A stretch of 64,000 nucleotides of DNA from assembly GCA_964019165.1 (NCBI GenBank), contig OZ025283.1, forward strand, positions 5,281,001 to 5,345,000. The letters are read 5' to 3'. Below the pieces are notes generated by a model. That model saw only the letters and a program-made list of their open reading frames with translations, had not been told where the DNA came from and made no database searches. Positions 33,901 through 45,551 of this stretch are shown here, one piece after another. This DNA is from Mastigias papua (taxonomy: Eukaryota; Cnidaria; Scyphozoa; Rhizostomeae; Mastigiidae). Numbering within the stretch: the first letter of the stretch is position 1; every line of letters starts with the position of its first letter. A program made the position numbers and the translations under genes.

Positions 33901-36900
33901 AATAGTGGTAAATCAGTGAAAAGTTTACCCATGAATCAGGATTTTGTTCATTCCATCTTGGGTTTAAATGGGAAACTCTTGAACTCAATGTAGTGTTCAC
34001 TTTATATCTAAAATTAGCATAAATAACAAAAGTATGACTCCATGAAATTGATCCTATTCATGCATATTTAGAGATGCTAATCTTACAAACTGTAAGAATG
34101 GAAGAACAGATAAATTTGTAGCTTTTAGAGGGATACGACCTCACGCCTTCCTTTCAAATACTATCCGTCTGTGTTTGTGAAACATTCTACAGTCATTTAT
34201 TCTCTTTATACGCTCATATTTAACAGCTGTAAGTACATCCAATTCTAAATCATATCTGATGAATATCTAAAAGAGAAGGGCATTTGAGCAGACAACATAT
34301 CACATTCAGCATGGACAAAGTAACATAACTAATCTACCCTTGACTATTTACCAATTATAAATTTGAAATTACGAATTGACTACTATCATAGACATGTAAC
34401 CATTTTAAAACATCCAAAATGATCGCAAGAGACCTCTGACCTACCCTGCATTACAAGATGTAATTCACTGTAAAAGAGCCATATCACTTTAACGGTTAGT
34501 AGAGAGTGAGGCAAAACTACTGAGCTTGCAGTAGGTTTTAATGCCATTTAGTTTGGTTCAGCCATTTGACCTATGATACAGAAAGACGCTAAAAGCTATC
34601 TGGTATATCCTGTATTAAGTTTAACAAAATTACCTTGCCTCTCCATCATATTGATTTATTCCATTATCAATAGCATCAATCTCTTCAATAAAATTCTCAT
34701 ATATTTTATCATACAAAACTCCAATAGCTTTTTCATCTACTCCTTCACCAATCTCTTGCAGCAAAATGTTATGACCAAAGTGTAAATACACCAATCCAGC
34801 GCTGCTAAGCTTGGTCTTCCATTTTTTATTTGCCAATGAACACATTGTCCCATCAAAACTTCTACGAGACAAGAAATACGTCAAGTAAGCATTTCTTTTG
34901 AAAAGAAGAATAATGGATATGCTTTTCCTAGCAATAGGTTAGGAATTTCTTTCTAATGATTTTGCTAATGGGCTAGAAAATCTAGCACAGAGCTTTGACG
35001 CAAAGCCCTACCAGCTACAACGTAAAGCCCAATCTCGAGAAGACAATAGATTTGGAAATCAGGAAATAAGCTTAGCTTACAACGATAGTGAGAAAATAAA
35101 TGATAACAAAAGCCAGTTCAAATCATAGATTTCTTTATAAAGGGTATGATTTCTGGACTATTCCAGCGGTTGTTCTTTCGAAAAAAGATATTATATGTAG
35201 TGCAAATGACGGTGCTGTAGAGTTCTATTTAATCAATGGTCTTTTCTGCATTATCAATAGAAAGTCTAAAAACTATATTTATGGATTCACTAGATTCGTC
35301 TACAAAAAGGTGCTACTCTCGAACCTTGTCTGGTACTGCATGAAACACGCTCGGCAACATGAACCATAACACCTAGTTAGGCTTGTAGAGAACGTAAACG
35401 TTTAAGCTTAGGCAATTTTTCATCTCTACAACTTTTCCTTCTAAACCATTCATCTACATTCAATTTCGGCTAATCTGGCAAGGCATCCATTCACACCTCC
35501 AACCCAACATAAACAAACAACACTACGTCACATCATCTTACCATCTCTTTTGTTTTACTTCTATTCATCTCAGCTTCACACCGAACCTGTCCTTTCGCTA
35601 CTTTGCTTACGTATGTACAATTCAGTTAATTTTAGATCACATTAGTTTTGTATATATCCATGTAATCGATGTTGTATAGTCAGCCAGATTAGAGTCAAGA
35701 GTACCGTCAACAACATCGTCTCATCTCTCTGCCTCCGTGTACTCTGCACGTTAAATAATGATACGAGCCAACATGGATCATCGAAGGATATCACTGAACA
35801 AGTACAGCAGCTGATAGAAAGCAAGAAATCACGTTCCTATAGGCTGTTAAATTTTCCCTAAAATAAGATTCATCTAACCATGACAAAGTATCTAATAATA
35901 ATTCATTGCAGGAACTGCAAAAGATATTTCATATACTACAAGGAGCTGCTCTGATTAAAAAAGGATTTCATTGGATGTAAATCTGACCATTGTTAGATAC
36001 TATATTACATTAACCAAAGTTTGATCATTATTTTGTGTGTCCATAATTCCTTTCACTGCCCTGGTTCTTTGACACACATGTCAGAAATTCTTCCAATGTC
36101 AATAAATCTTTCAAAAATAACTGCATCTGCAACAATCAATATTTTGTCAAACGTTGTTGATAAGCTGCTCAGAGTCTTACGATGATTTCCAGCGAGCAAT
36201 GTGCACAGCATCTTCTTAACTTCACCTGCTTCGCTTAACTTGGCAATCTCCTATTCAAAGTTCGAGTCCAGTTTAAAGCTCGAGTGCAGTTCAAAGCTCG
36301 ATTGCAGCTATACCACATAAATCTTCCGTATGAAAAGGCAACAAATGAAATCCAGAGAATGAGAGCTTCCAGAAGTCCCTCTCCGTTAAATCAAACTTCA
36401 ATACTCTGCCCTAAAATGCGCTTTTCTGTACGAACTGTTATCATACGAATCGTACGCACTGTCTTCACATCAGACAATATTCTACAAGAGTTGAACAAGC
36501 TTGCAGAATTCTAGAGCTCAAGAGAGGCGACAGTCAAAACCAAGCGAACTTCAGGCGTATTGCTGATAGAGTCAGTACCAATGAAGATATCTGAAGATAT
36601 CTGAAGATGTCTACTTCATGTCGGCAGAACCTCATCTTCCCTTTACCTCTTACAAAATGATATCATCAAACAAAAGATACAAGATTTCACTCATGATGGC
36701 CTATGTCATAAATAAAGTTCAACTAAAGCAATTTTCTGTAATCATTATCTTACTACACTTCAAAAACGCTTTTGGACAAGTTCATCACAATTTAAGGCGT
36801 AATTTTTCATCGCCATGTCCCTAATTCGATTGAGTACCTTATTATCAATATTCATACAGATTTTCATTCTTATATCATCTATGACCGCTTCTCTAACCCA

Positions 36901-39081
36901 GCTATTCACTGTAAACCAGTATTACTTTAGCTCTCAATTATTCAATCTATGTCTTGACACATTTATACAATTTGCTAAAAGGGACAAATACGACCAACTA
37001 GGTCTGTCACTACAACACAAAAACGACCGCTCTTTCCATCCTGCCCCTGGCTCCAACTTGCAGATTATGCTGCTGTTATTACTAATAATCAATGCAAAAA
37101 TAAATTATTGATAAATTGCTTCACAACATTGTGCAAAAATGAATTATTGATAAATTGCTTCACAACATTGTGTCAATGGACCTGTACCCTAATCTGCATG
37201 GGCAAATAAGCTACTATCGGATTTAGAAAATTCAGCTGTTCACTCCAGGTAAAAAATTGTGAATCTTTCAAATACTTCAGACGCTTCTTCAACTTGGATA
37301 TGGGTAACAAGGACCATGAAGAGTTTTTTAAAACCTCTCTTTGAATTATGCAGAATGCATTCAACTTCTTGCATAATCACCTGAAAAATAACTTCTGTAC
37401 CTATACAGCGTTTTTTCGAAATTCATGAGTAAATTTGAATTTCTGAAAACTTGGACAACATTGCTACAAAATACTACCATCAATGGATCGATCTTTCTAA
37501 TTCTATCACTGTAAGCTCTATTATTCTCTCTCTCTGACAAGTTTGGCTTAGAGTTTCAACTGCCCTCTGTTCAATTTCGTCCATGCAAAACAGCAATACA
37601 CGAGAGGGGATCTGTTTGGGTCCGTTCCCAAACTGCTACGGATAGGCCTTGCGTGCTCACGAGAGCACCTCCATCTGACCCAGTTTGGCGCCGCTATCCG
37701 AACTAGTTTTTGATCGAATAGCAAAGCCGTGCTAGTTTGGATCCGATCCATATAGTTCTCACGTGAACACATGGATCTCACCCAAAGTGGTAAGCATATG
37801 AAACGAGGCTAGTTCTTTTATACGAGAACTTGTTGTTCGCGCTTGGCCTCTATGTTGAACATTATATAAGAACAAATCCATATATACACGTTTCGTACCG
37901 GATCCATATGAGAATGGGTCTACTCTCGTGTGCACGAAGACCATTTATGAGCTCATTGACAATGAGACTGAAACAATGGTCTTTAAGTCGTTCAACCATT
38001 TGGCTCTTCATTAAATGTGACATCTCTTCACTAAAAACTCGGCATGCTTCTCAGCTCTGGCACCCTTCTTGCATTCTGAGATTGGTTTAAGTTTGCCAAA
38101 GAAAAATTCAGCTGATGGCCAAATCTGTTGCTTTTCCAGGGAACCTGTATTTTATGGAATAGCCGTCCAATTGAGTCGTAGATGGTATCCTCCTTAGATA
38201 ATTTTGTATAAATGATAAAGGGTTCAATTTCTCTCTAAATAAATTAGTATATTGTACCAAAGTAGATGGGATTTCAAAATTACTCTTCTAAATTCAAGTA
38301 TTAGCTTAACTGTTTATTGCAATTAGTTGCTAGTGCAGGGCTTGTTGAAAAACAATACATTTATTATCCACACAAGTAGCTATTATCATCCACATAACAT
38401 ACTGTGCTTTACTTACCAAAAATTATCAAAAGCAAAAGTTCAAGACCATTCTACAAAAGTACTATTGAAGCATATACAATGAAGTGCAAAGTTCAGAACA
38501 ACAGTCATATGGAGATTCTGTCTACATTGCAATGCATTGAATACAAATCTTACACTTCACACTTTCCTATACAACAATATTAAGTAACTCTCCTTCTACC
38601 ATGCCAGGATTCATTTTCCCCTATTATGACACAGAAATATTTAAGATGACAAATAGACTTCATAACTATAAAGACAATCACCTTTGATGATGGTCGTAGC
38701 GATGCTGTGTCACATCATAAATGCCACCAACATCCACAACTATATCACATTTTGATAGAATCTGTGGATTTCTTGATCTTACTATTTCAGCATCTTTGTA
38801 TTCTGGCAACATTCTTAATAGAGAACATGCAAGAACTTCATCACAATGAAATGTCCCATCATGTGTACCAATCTGCTTTTCAAACATCTTTCTCTTTTTC
38901 TCTAGGTTCATTCTATGTTACAAGATAAATGAGCTTGAACAATAAGGGGAAATATTAAATCTAAAATCAGAGGAGACAATAAGACCAGCAGAGTTAAAAA
39001 GAATGCAGATCAAATAAGAAGAACAAGCCTTAAAGGGAGGTACTACTTATACCTTGGATCAATGCAATCTGTATGCTCCAT
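21904..39081 (-). CDS. MYG1: MYG1 exonuclease family protein, 8 coding exons
   Basis: Exons (minus strand order): 39053-39081, 38682-38912, 34634-34861, 33929-34007, 32908-33030, 23490-23636, 22776-22810 and 21904-22069, stop TGA at 21904-21906. Every junction is GT-AG and all phases match, giving 1038 nt and 345 residues. Near the N-terminus is GTHDGTFHCDE (25-35), then VVDVGGIYD, and HRYDHHQR (80-87), the DHH motif of this metal-dependent family. Later exons carry KLSSAGLVYLHFG, ENFIEEIDAIDNGI, HLNPRWNEQ, SWLPARSLVEEA, GGCPWKEHLF and CIFVHASGFIGG, matching animal MYG1 end to end. Family members are 3'-5' RNA exonucleases acting in nucleus and mitochondria. The predicted N-terminus is short and does not look like a mitochondrial presequence; the 29-base first exon is the least certain part, and Met at 38911 is the alternative start. 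Introns vary from 140 bases to 9.3 kb. Confidence 0.92.
25161..25673. mobile_element. MITE with about 75-bp terminal inverted repeats, pogo/mariner-like
   Basis: The left end reads cctcgtagtctcaaacatat then gaccc, and the right end is its reverse complement with few changes (gtcatatgttggagactacg). Further inward the arms keep pairing (cgttaatatggccac and the matching gtccatattaac). Inner cggggttccactgca strings are also inverted. It lies in the large MYG1 intron and has no coding capacity. Confidence 0.75.
26650..27092. repeat. Inverted-repeat element in MYG1 intron
   Basis: The string ctatcctgcttcttac with upstream gccgacg (26694-26719) recurs as reverse complement at 27063-27092 (gtaagaagcagggtag then ttgccgac). 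Several internal copies of acaagtgtgaac occur. It is probably a short non-autonomous transposon; the ends are not defined. Confidence 0.45.
27869..28055. mobile_element. hAT-type MITE, 187 bp, with perfect 8-bp target duplication
   Basis: Terminal inverted repeats caggcccgtagcc and ggctacgggcctg are perfect over 13 bases. The 8-base direct repeat tcgagcaa flanks it (27861-27868 and 28056-28063). Eight-base duplication and CAGG ends are hallmarks of hAT elements. The interior has an AT dinucleotide-rich core. A related, more decayed copy is at 41827-41978. Confidence 0.9.
28130..28566. repeat. Left arm of a large inverted duplication
   Basis: About 435 bases whose reverse complement, at moderate to high similarity, is 29507-29933, separated by about 940 bases. 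Shared landmarks are the pair of CCAAT strings near 28184-28206, gtgacgtcac at 28229-28238, ttgcctgccaacc, aaactctcccagttttt, cctcgcggccctaagcgat and caaaattcctcaagagaa. It may be two opposite copies of one repeat or the arms of a foldback transposon. Confidence 0.8.
29507..29933. repeat. Right arm of the large inverted duplication
   Basis: Reverse complement counterpart of 28130-28566. The CCAAT pair is kept (as gattgg near 29849 and 29873), and the CRE-like core is present as taacgtcac. The two arms lie in the same MYG1 intron. Confidence 0.8.
31956..32731. mobile_element. MITE with gggtcattca ends, containing a second nested MITE
   Basis: Outer ends are gggggtcattcaaaa (31956) and ttttgaatggccc (32718-32731). 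Inside, 32144-32544 has its own inverted ends ggtcattcatttagt and actaaatgaatgacc. Both have very similar termini, so a related element inserted into the first. The interior is rich in gtacgta strings and G-runs. Located in the MYG1 intron, just before the exon at 32908. Confidence 0.75.
37093..37172. repeat. Tandem duplication, 2 x about 40 bp
   Basis: attattgataaattgcttca with caacattgtg occurs twice head to tail in MYG1 intron DNA. Confidence 0.85.
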
Positions 39082-39261
39082 TTCTGTGACTATAAATCAT
39101 TTTAGAAATATGAAATATGAGATTTCTAAAAACAACATGCTCAATTGCCTTGTATAAATAGATTTCACAGAAAGATGACCAAACTCTGATAACATTTATG
39201 TGCCACAAGTAAATAACTGGCAGAACACATTTCACTTCAACTCACCTCAGCTCACCTTGTA

Positions 39262-39273
39262 ACACAAACACAA

Positions 39274-39307
<34 letters not shown>

Positions 39308-39311
39308 ACAC
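39262..39311. repeat. (CA)n microsatellite
   Basis: About 25 CA units with a few AAC interruptions, just upstream of the MYG1 first exon. Confidence 0.95.
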
Positions 39312-40077
39312 CTCTGTACTTGGCTATGTAATTTACAAAAGGAAAACTTGTAAATCACTATGATGTTGGTCTATGTCAAGTATCTAGAGCTATTTCTAAT
39401 GAGACAGATTATATGAAGATGGAACTTGTACAGATGATAACAAATTACTTGGTCTTGAATTTAAGACTTCTTCACCTTTCTTACTGTCATCCATCTTACC
39501 ACTTATTGTAATGAACAAATCAAAAAATATATGGTACTATTCTTAATTCAATCAATTTTCAGTCAAACCAGTTTGGAATCTTTCAACAATGAGCAAAAAT
39601 TCTGAATGCAACAGACTACCAACAATAAAGATCTAGTATGTAACTGTTTAGGTATTTCTACATAAGTAGCAATATTTATTATTATAATAACTATAGCAAC
39701 AGTGGATCACATCTAGCATGATTTGTTTTGAGAGGAGCAAAAAGGGAATCTTTGGAAGCAACACATGCTTCCTAGTGAAAGGGAGATCCCTCTCTACAAT
39801 TCAGAAAGATCATCTTTATGCCAGTCAATATTTACGACTAAAGGAAAAATGGTCAACTCCAGTGAAAGTGCAAGCCATTGTTGAATGCAGGGAAATGAAA
39901 AACAAGAGAGAAAATCTGGAGGTCTGAGGGTGCTACCCCCAGGAACCTAGATAAAGTTCATGTCCTTCAGACTTAACAGTAAAAGTCGATTTTGAATATA
40001 GATATACATCCATTCTAGAGAGAAAACCACAGATGACATTACAAAATGCACATGACAGAATGGTATTATCACAATCT

Positions 40078-40168
40078 ACTCACTGAGAGCTATCAGATGG
40101 TGTACAGTTTGTTAGGGTAGGCCATCTTTTTATAGAAGAGGTACAATTCTGCGGTAGCACCAAATACT
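40078..40168 (+). repeat. Solo arm of the foldback repeat found at 46975-50091
   Basis: The order atctactcac, gagagct, atggtgta, gttagggtagg, agaggtac and attctgc matches the right arm at 50019-50098 base for base in most positions. No opposite arm is seen nearby, so it is a truncated copy. Confidence 0.7.
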
Positions 40169-40530
40169 TTTCCTATTCCAGTAAGCTATAGTATCTAGCA
40201 TTGTATGAAACATAGGAGCTTATCTAGTATAATAGTACTAATCTAAAGTGTCCTTGCACCTTTGAGGGGCATTAAGTTCCCTTGCCAAAGGAATTTTGCA
40301 TGGCTGCATGAAGCATTTTACAATAACTTGTACGACTGCAACTGCAGCTGAAAGAAGGGGTGTGCACACATGGCAAAACTTCCAATCTGGAAAAAAACAA
40401 ACTTGACAGGGTTTTCTCCCTCTCTAGTAAGACTCTCTTTCTTCCTTAATTGGTGGTTTATCTATGGGCGTCAGGCCTTCCCTCGCCTTACTTTGGTACA
40501 AAAGATAATACATGCTCCAATGAAATGAGC

Positions 40531-41044
40531 GGGGATGGCAATGTTACCTTACATATAAGGTCCACATTATATATATGAGCCTGACATATACAGCCCATGC
40601 AAATAAGAACATATCAATTACTTTTCTGACATTTCCTGTCTTTCATAATTAATTATTTGTAAATATGTGTCAGGTGAGAAGTTCCACTCTGCAATAAAAT
40701 AACATTTATTCCAGATTTGGGTACCATTCCTATTCCTCTTTGTGTGGAGGGTTACCTTACATATACAGACCTGACATATATGACCCTGATATATACGGCC
40801 CACATTACATATATGGCTGGCCCACATTACATATACGGCCCTGACATACACAATTCATAAAAAACCGTAAATAATCGAAATAGCCCCTTGGGGTCTAATT
40901 TTTGATATTTCTGCAGTAACATTGAGGTAAGATAAAATTTACGCATTGTATAAGTGGTATATATGATCTCATTTGCATGGGCCGTATATGTCAGAGCCCT
41001 ATATATGTAATATGGGCCGTATGTGTAAAGTAACGTTGCCACCC
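40531..41044. mobile_element. MITE with about 85-bp inverted arms
   Basis: The left arm (ggatggcaatgttac, then cctgacatatacagccca and tgcaaat) pairs with the right arm (atttgcatgggccgtatatg ... gtaacgttgccaccc). The interior repeats the motif acatatacggcccacatt several times. No coding capacity or clear target duplication is visible. Confidence 0.7.
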
Positions 41045-41310
41045 TAAGTCTCGTCCATGAAATTGGCCTAACAAACAAACTCGCTTCTTTATTCGGTGAA
41101 CCGATCCAGTACTACAGATGGCCTAACGTAGACAACAATTTTCATACCCAAAGGAATGTTTCACATGCAGTTCTGTAGGAAATGTGCTCCTCGGCGTTCT
41201 GAAAGAGAATATGGGTATCCTCAGAACAGATCCAACGTGACTTGGAATCATGTAAAATGGCGGGTAAATGTAAATGTAAGTGTTTCGAAAGAGAGGCTGT
41301 CATTATAGAA

Positions 41311-41607
41311 ACCGTAAATCCTCGAATTAGTCCCCCCCCCTCGAATAAGCCCCCATGCTAGAAGTTCAAATTGTTAATAAGCCCCCCTCAAATAAGCCCC
41401 CACCCCAGATGATGATGAAGACTTTGATAAAGATTAATGCTTAAATTTAGACTGTTCTTGTAATAGTACGTAGAAAAGGAGCTTTGGCAATGAGCTTTTT
41501 ATATGACATTTGTCAAATAATTTTATAAGCCCCCCTCGAAAAAGCCCCCACCCAAAAAACATAAAAATTAAATAAGCCCCCAGGGGGCTAATTCGAGGAT
41601 TTACGGT
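41311..41607. mobile_element. MITE with accgtaaatcctcgaatta ends, copy 1
   Basis: accgtaaatcctcgaattag at the left is mirrored by ctaattcgaggatttacggt at the right. The interior consists of repeated aataagccccc strings. The same family occurs at 55357-55791. Ends of this type are common in many animal genomes. Confidence 0.85.
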
Positions 41608-41826
41608 AGACATTTGGCGAAAGTGTAAGTTTTCGTTACATTAAAATTGTGTTAAAATTTATTTTGTCTAACTTTTGTAACTTTTGTATTAATCGTAATC
41701 AACCTAAGCTACTGTTCGCTAAATCAAGTTTAAGCTACATCTGGGCAATTTTTTTTCACTAAGGTTAGCTGACGCACAAATAAAACGGCCTAAGGTAAAA
41801 AAACTTATATCATGGACAGTGGAACC

Positions 41827-41978
41827 GGGAGCCGTAGCTAAGGGGGTCATGGGGGCAAGGCCCCCTGGACTTGTGAGATTTGACTCTGTGCTTCCCCTAA
41901 AGACATGAATTATATAGATGTACGTATTATATATATTGACTGTGCCCCTCTTGTGAGTTCAAGTTGGCTACGTGCCTG
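41827..41978. mobile_element. hAT-type MITE, decayed copy of the 27869-28055 element
   Basis: It shares ccgtagc, aaggccccctgg, acttgtgag, gactctgtgc, agacatgaat and ggctacgtgcctg in the same order as the intact copy. The ends have diverged and no target duplication remains. Confidence 0.8.
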
Positions 41979-42230
41979 GTCTGGGGAGGCTGTAGCCCCC
42001 ACCTTTATCAGAACCCATTCATTATTATAGCCGTTTCGAAATCTAATCAAAATTTCACGATGCATAGCCATCTTTCGGAGAGAATCACACAAGGCATAAC
42101 ATACGTGCATGCTGATGATGATACATTTCATTATGCAGGAAAGTATATCATGGAGGTTGTAGATAACTGAAACATGAGTGGAAAATAAGGGAATGATTGG
42201 TGTCAGCAAAATCAACTAACAATACAAACC

Positions 42231-42300
42231 GCCTCTGAGCGCCTCCGATCGCCTCCGACCGCCTCCGACCGCCTCCGACCGCCTCCGACCGCCTCTGACC
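42231..42300. repeat. Minisatellite, seven 10-bp units
   Basis: The unit gcctccgacc is repeated seven times with a few changes in the outermost copies. GC-rich within an AT-rich region. Confidence 0.95.
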
Positions 42301-42301
42301 G

Positions 42302-43339
42302 CTCTTTAGAGTGAACGCGGCAGTTGTTTGTTGTCGATAAGTCTTATTTTATCTTAATTATTTATCTAACTCTTTATTTCAATTTTAATTTGTCATAGGA
42401 TTGCTAGTAATTGCCATGCTCCCTGTGGTACTATATTGTAGTTGTAATGTATGTCTATGTCAGTTTGTTTGTAATTTTATGAGGATTTAAAGAAACATTA
42501 CTCGGGACTGAGGTAGACAGCAAAATGACTTGGAACACGTAAGTAAAGAAGGTGATCGAGTCTTATAGTGGAAAAGTTTGACAACGAAAAAGAATGGCAT
42601 ACTTGCCAACACATGCTGAAGTAGAAGTCTACTTCTGTGCTCAGCCAAATGGGATAGACTTGACTATATATACAAGAGAAAAATCTTAACTACGATGCAC
42701 AAAATCTACTAACAAACAGTCCTCGAAGAGCTCGTAAACTAATTCACTATCTACGTATATGTATATATGTATGTGTGTATGTATGTAATCAGCAAGAAAC
42801 TACAATTCAACATCTCCTTATACTAATTCATATGCCATAACTAATGTTAATTAAATACTTAAAGAAGTCAGTTAAAAAAGAGGTCTTTTCCCTGAATTCG
42901 AGAGAGGTTGAAGAATGTAATCTTCAAAATTTCCAGTACTTTGCCCACCCCCCCCCCCCCCATTTCTGCCATCGTGGATACACTTCTGCTCTAATGCATG
43001 GTTATTTCTGGATTGACAACTGGCTTGAAACTTTCCGTTAATTATCTACGTTGTGGCTTCATGAAAACCAACTAGGAAGTTACTAGATACTTACATTACT
43101 CGACAGTCCTCATTCATCACCAAGTATGTGGTTTCATGAAAACCAACTAGGTTGGTAAATGAAAATCCAACTGCTTTGTGTAGTAAATGAGTTTGTTCTG
43201 GGGAGAAATGCTGGGATCGTCCAGAGGTGATTTGTACAGGTGGCTTAGGGGACCGATACCCCCTGTTAAAATCGGTGATAATCTTATGGGACATAGCCCC
43301 CTGAAATGAAAGATAGCTTGATGCATGAACTTCACCTAA
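42302..43339. other. No gene recognised
   Basis: AT-rich, with a poly-C run at about 42948-42961 and a local direct repeat of gtttcatgaaaaccaactag or gcttcatgaaaaccaactag (43056 and 43131). Confidence 0.4.
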
Positions 43340-43712
43340 ATATTTTAGGTCTCAATGAAACCAGACTGCCTAAAGACATATGCAATAGTGACGCCACAGG
43401 AACACCTCAGGGGTAGCGTAGCTATTTACGTTAAAGACACTCTTTCCCATCAAAGAGAGAGGATATCTATGATGCCAGTTTAGAGATGGTAGAAATTAAA
43501 GTAACTCCTAAGCACGCAAAAAGTTACATTATGTTTTGTTGGTATTGGCCACAAACTGAATCTACTGATAATTCCACCTTTGAAGCTTTGGCAAAAATTA
43601 TAGAATTGTTAGACGCAGAAGGCAAGGAGATCATACTTGTGGGTGATACATATTGTGACTACAAAAAGCCAAATGATTGTAACCCAAGAAAGCTAAAATT
43701 AAATAAATGCTG
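43340..43712 (+). mobile_element. LINE endonuclease fragment
   Basis: Broken frames encode LGLNETRLPKDICNSD, then VAIYVKDTLSHQ, then (43486-43713) VEIKVTPKHAKSYIMFCWY and GKEIILVGDTYCD. This is the first half of an apurinic-type LINE endonuclease, with the catalytic Glu in NETR and the GDxNxD block altered to GDTYCD. The rest of the LINE is absent. It is a different subfamily from LINE B. Confidence 0.7.
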
Positions 43713-44583
43713 ATACGTTGAAACTGTAAATTTGTAAATTTTTTGTAAAACTTTTTCTTACAGTTTTCATACAGATTAGATAACTCCTATCAAAATGATT
43801 CTGTGTCAGACATACGAAGTAAGCCACGGTAACGCAGAAGGCAAGGAGATCATACTTGTGGGTGATACATATTGTGACTACAAAAAGCCAAATGATTGTA
43901 ACCCAAGAAAGCTAAAATTAAATAAATGCTGATACGTTGAAACTTGTAAATGCTATCAATTAGTTTACTTAAAACCAATTTGGTGGATACATGTTCTAAG
44001 AAGCATCATTTATACTTAAATTGCTATTGTGCGTTACAGGATATCAAGAGGTCAGAGGTCAAAGGACCCCATAGTGTGGTGAATTGACTGATTCCCACAA
44101 TACGTAATCGCGTTTACTATGAGCTCTCGGTCAATCTCAATCACAGAATCCCAAGTCCCAACTTTACGGCAGAATAAACACACAAATATAGTATACCATT
44201 AAGCAATAGAACAACGAACATTAGATAAAATATGAAAAACCAGTGTATATGTGTAAGAAAATGAAAATATCCCAAATACCGAGTCCCTTCTCTAGTTTGT
44301 TCTTCAGTCACGTCGCAATTCACAGATAGATCTCCCTCCGCCCTTCTCCAGTCTAAAACTAAAGCTACTCCACAGCGTCCAGCAAAGCAATAAATCTCCC
44401 ACAATAGATGCCCCAAGATGTTTTCATTTGATCTTACTTTTTGTTCTGTTCTTTTCCTCTTATACTTTTTCTTCTATTCCTTCGATTTTCTATCCTTCCA
44501 CTTTTTCTTACAGTTTTCATACAGATTAGATAACTCCTATCAAAATGATTCTGTGTCAGACATACGAAGTAAGCCACGGTAAC
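43613..44583. repeat. Local tandem duplication with unequal copies
   Basis: Segment A (43613-43725, end of the LINE fragment) is repeated almost exactly at 43832-43944. Segment B (43749-43831, cttacagttttcatacagat to cacggtaa) is repeated at 44499-44582. The order is A, 24 bases, B, A', about 554 bases, B'. A tandem duplication of an A-to-B unit followed by an internal deletion in copy 1, or insertion in copy 2, explains this. Confidence 0.85.
44090..44320 (+). repeat. Dispersed repeat, copy 2 (see 9377-9565)
   Basis: Shares cccacaatacgtaatcg, tatgagctctcggtcaat, cccaagtcccaactt and acggcagaataaacacac with the copy at 9377. Located inside the longer copy of the local duplication. Confidence 0.6.
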
Positions 44584-44880
44584 TGTTCCGTAATTCTAAA
44601 CTAGCCCAGTGGCTGTACGTGCTCATCACTCTCTAGCACTCGCTGTTGGAACAAGTAGTAGGCGTAGGCCTCGAATTATCTATCCCGTGCAAATAGGCCT
44701 CTAAAATTTGCCAGTACTTCCAAAAAATGGACCACAAAAATAACGCCGCTTTATGGTTGAAAAATGTATAACGTTGGCCCTTTATACGCCTGCCCTTTTA
44801 ACGTCGGCCCTTCAGGGAAATTAACGCCATTATGGACAGGCGTAAGAAGGGCCGCAATAAGGAAGGTTTCTGCTCACCAT

Positions 44881-45137
44881 AGGCGGATCCAGGGCAAACT
44901 CTGGCTTGGGGGGGGGCATGTCGGAAAGAAAGTTGTGGAGGGGAAATTTTTCAGAGCCATACATTTCAAAAAGTTTTCGAGTGTCCTAGAGTCCTCGATT
45001 CATTTCTTATTTCTTTTTAACTTTCTTGTCTAATTCATATGTAATTTCTTTGAACACAAATTTTCGTGATAAGAAATGTTACCATTTGGGGGACATGGCC
45101 CCCCTACACCCGCCCCAACCCCTTGAATCCGCACATG
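44881..45137. mobile_element. Possible decayed hAT-like short element
   Basis: ggcggatccagggcaa at the left and an imperfect inverted counterpart (cccttgaatccgc) at the right resemble the ends of the element at 47344-50010. G- and C-runs lie just inside each end. Target duplication not evident. Confidence 0.4.
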
Positions 45138-45551
45138 CTTCTCATAGCACCAAAAGAGCGGTAAAAATATGTCAGTTTATAGATGATGAAATTAAACTAA
45201 AGGACTGATTTATCCCTCATTTGCACCGCTGCGAGCCATAACATTGGTTGCTTGGGTTTTCACACAGTACTTAATTTCCTTTCTCCCGTTCCTCTATTTC
45301 CATGTGTTTTTGCCGGAAACGGTCCTAGACTTCGACCGTTTGATTGGCTACAATCGATCATGCGACTCGTGGCGTGATGCTTCTATTGAAGGACCCTGTT
45401 CAGGAAGACCACATTACAACTCACGCGTCCAGTTATTGAGAACAAAGCTATATAATCAACTACAAATCACGTTCTGGAATTTTCAACAAACTGTAGCTGA
45501 TTTCGTACTCGATATTTGTATTTGCCTTGGTGATAGGCCGTAAGTGGGTAT

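Noticed and set aside
37540..37960. Stretch with repeated ggatcc and agtttgg strings in a MYG1 intron
   Set aside because: Inverted-looking fragments are present, but I could not define ends or pairing arms.
42231..42300. Regular GC-rich repeats, considered as a CRISPR-like array
   Set aside because: Simple 10-bp tandem units without spacers in an animal genome.
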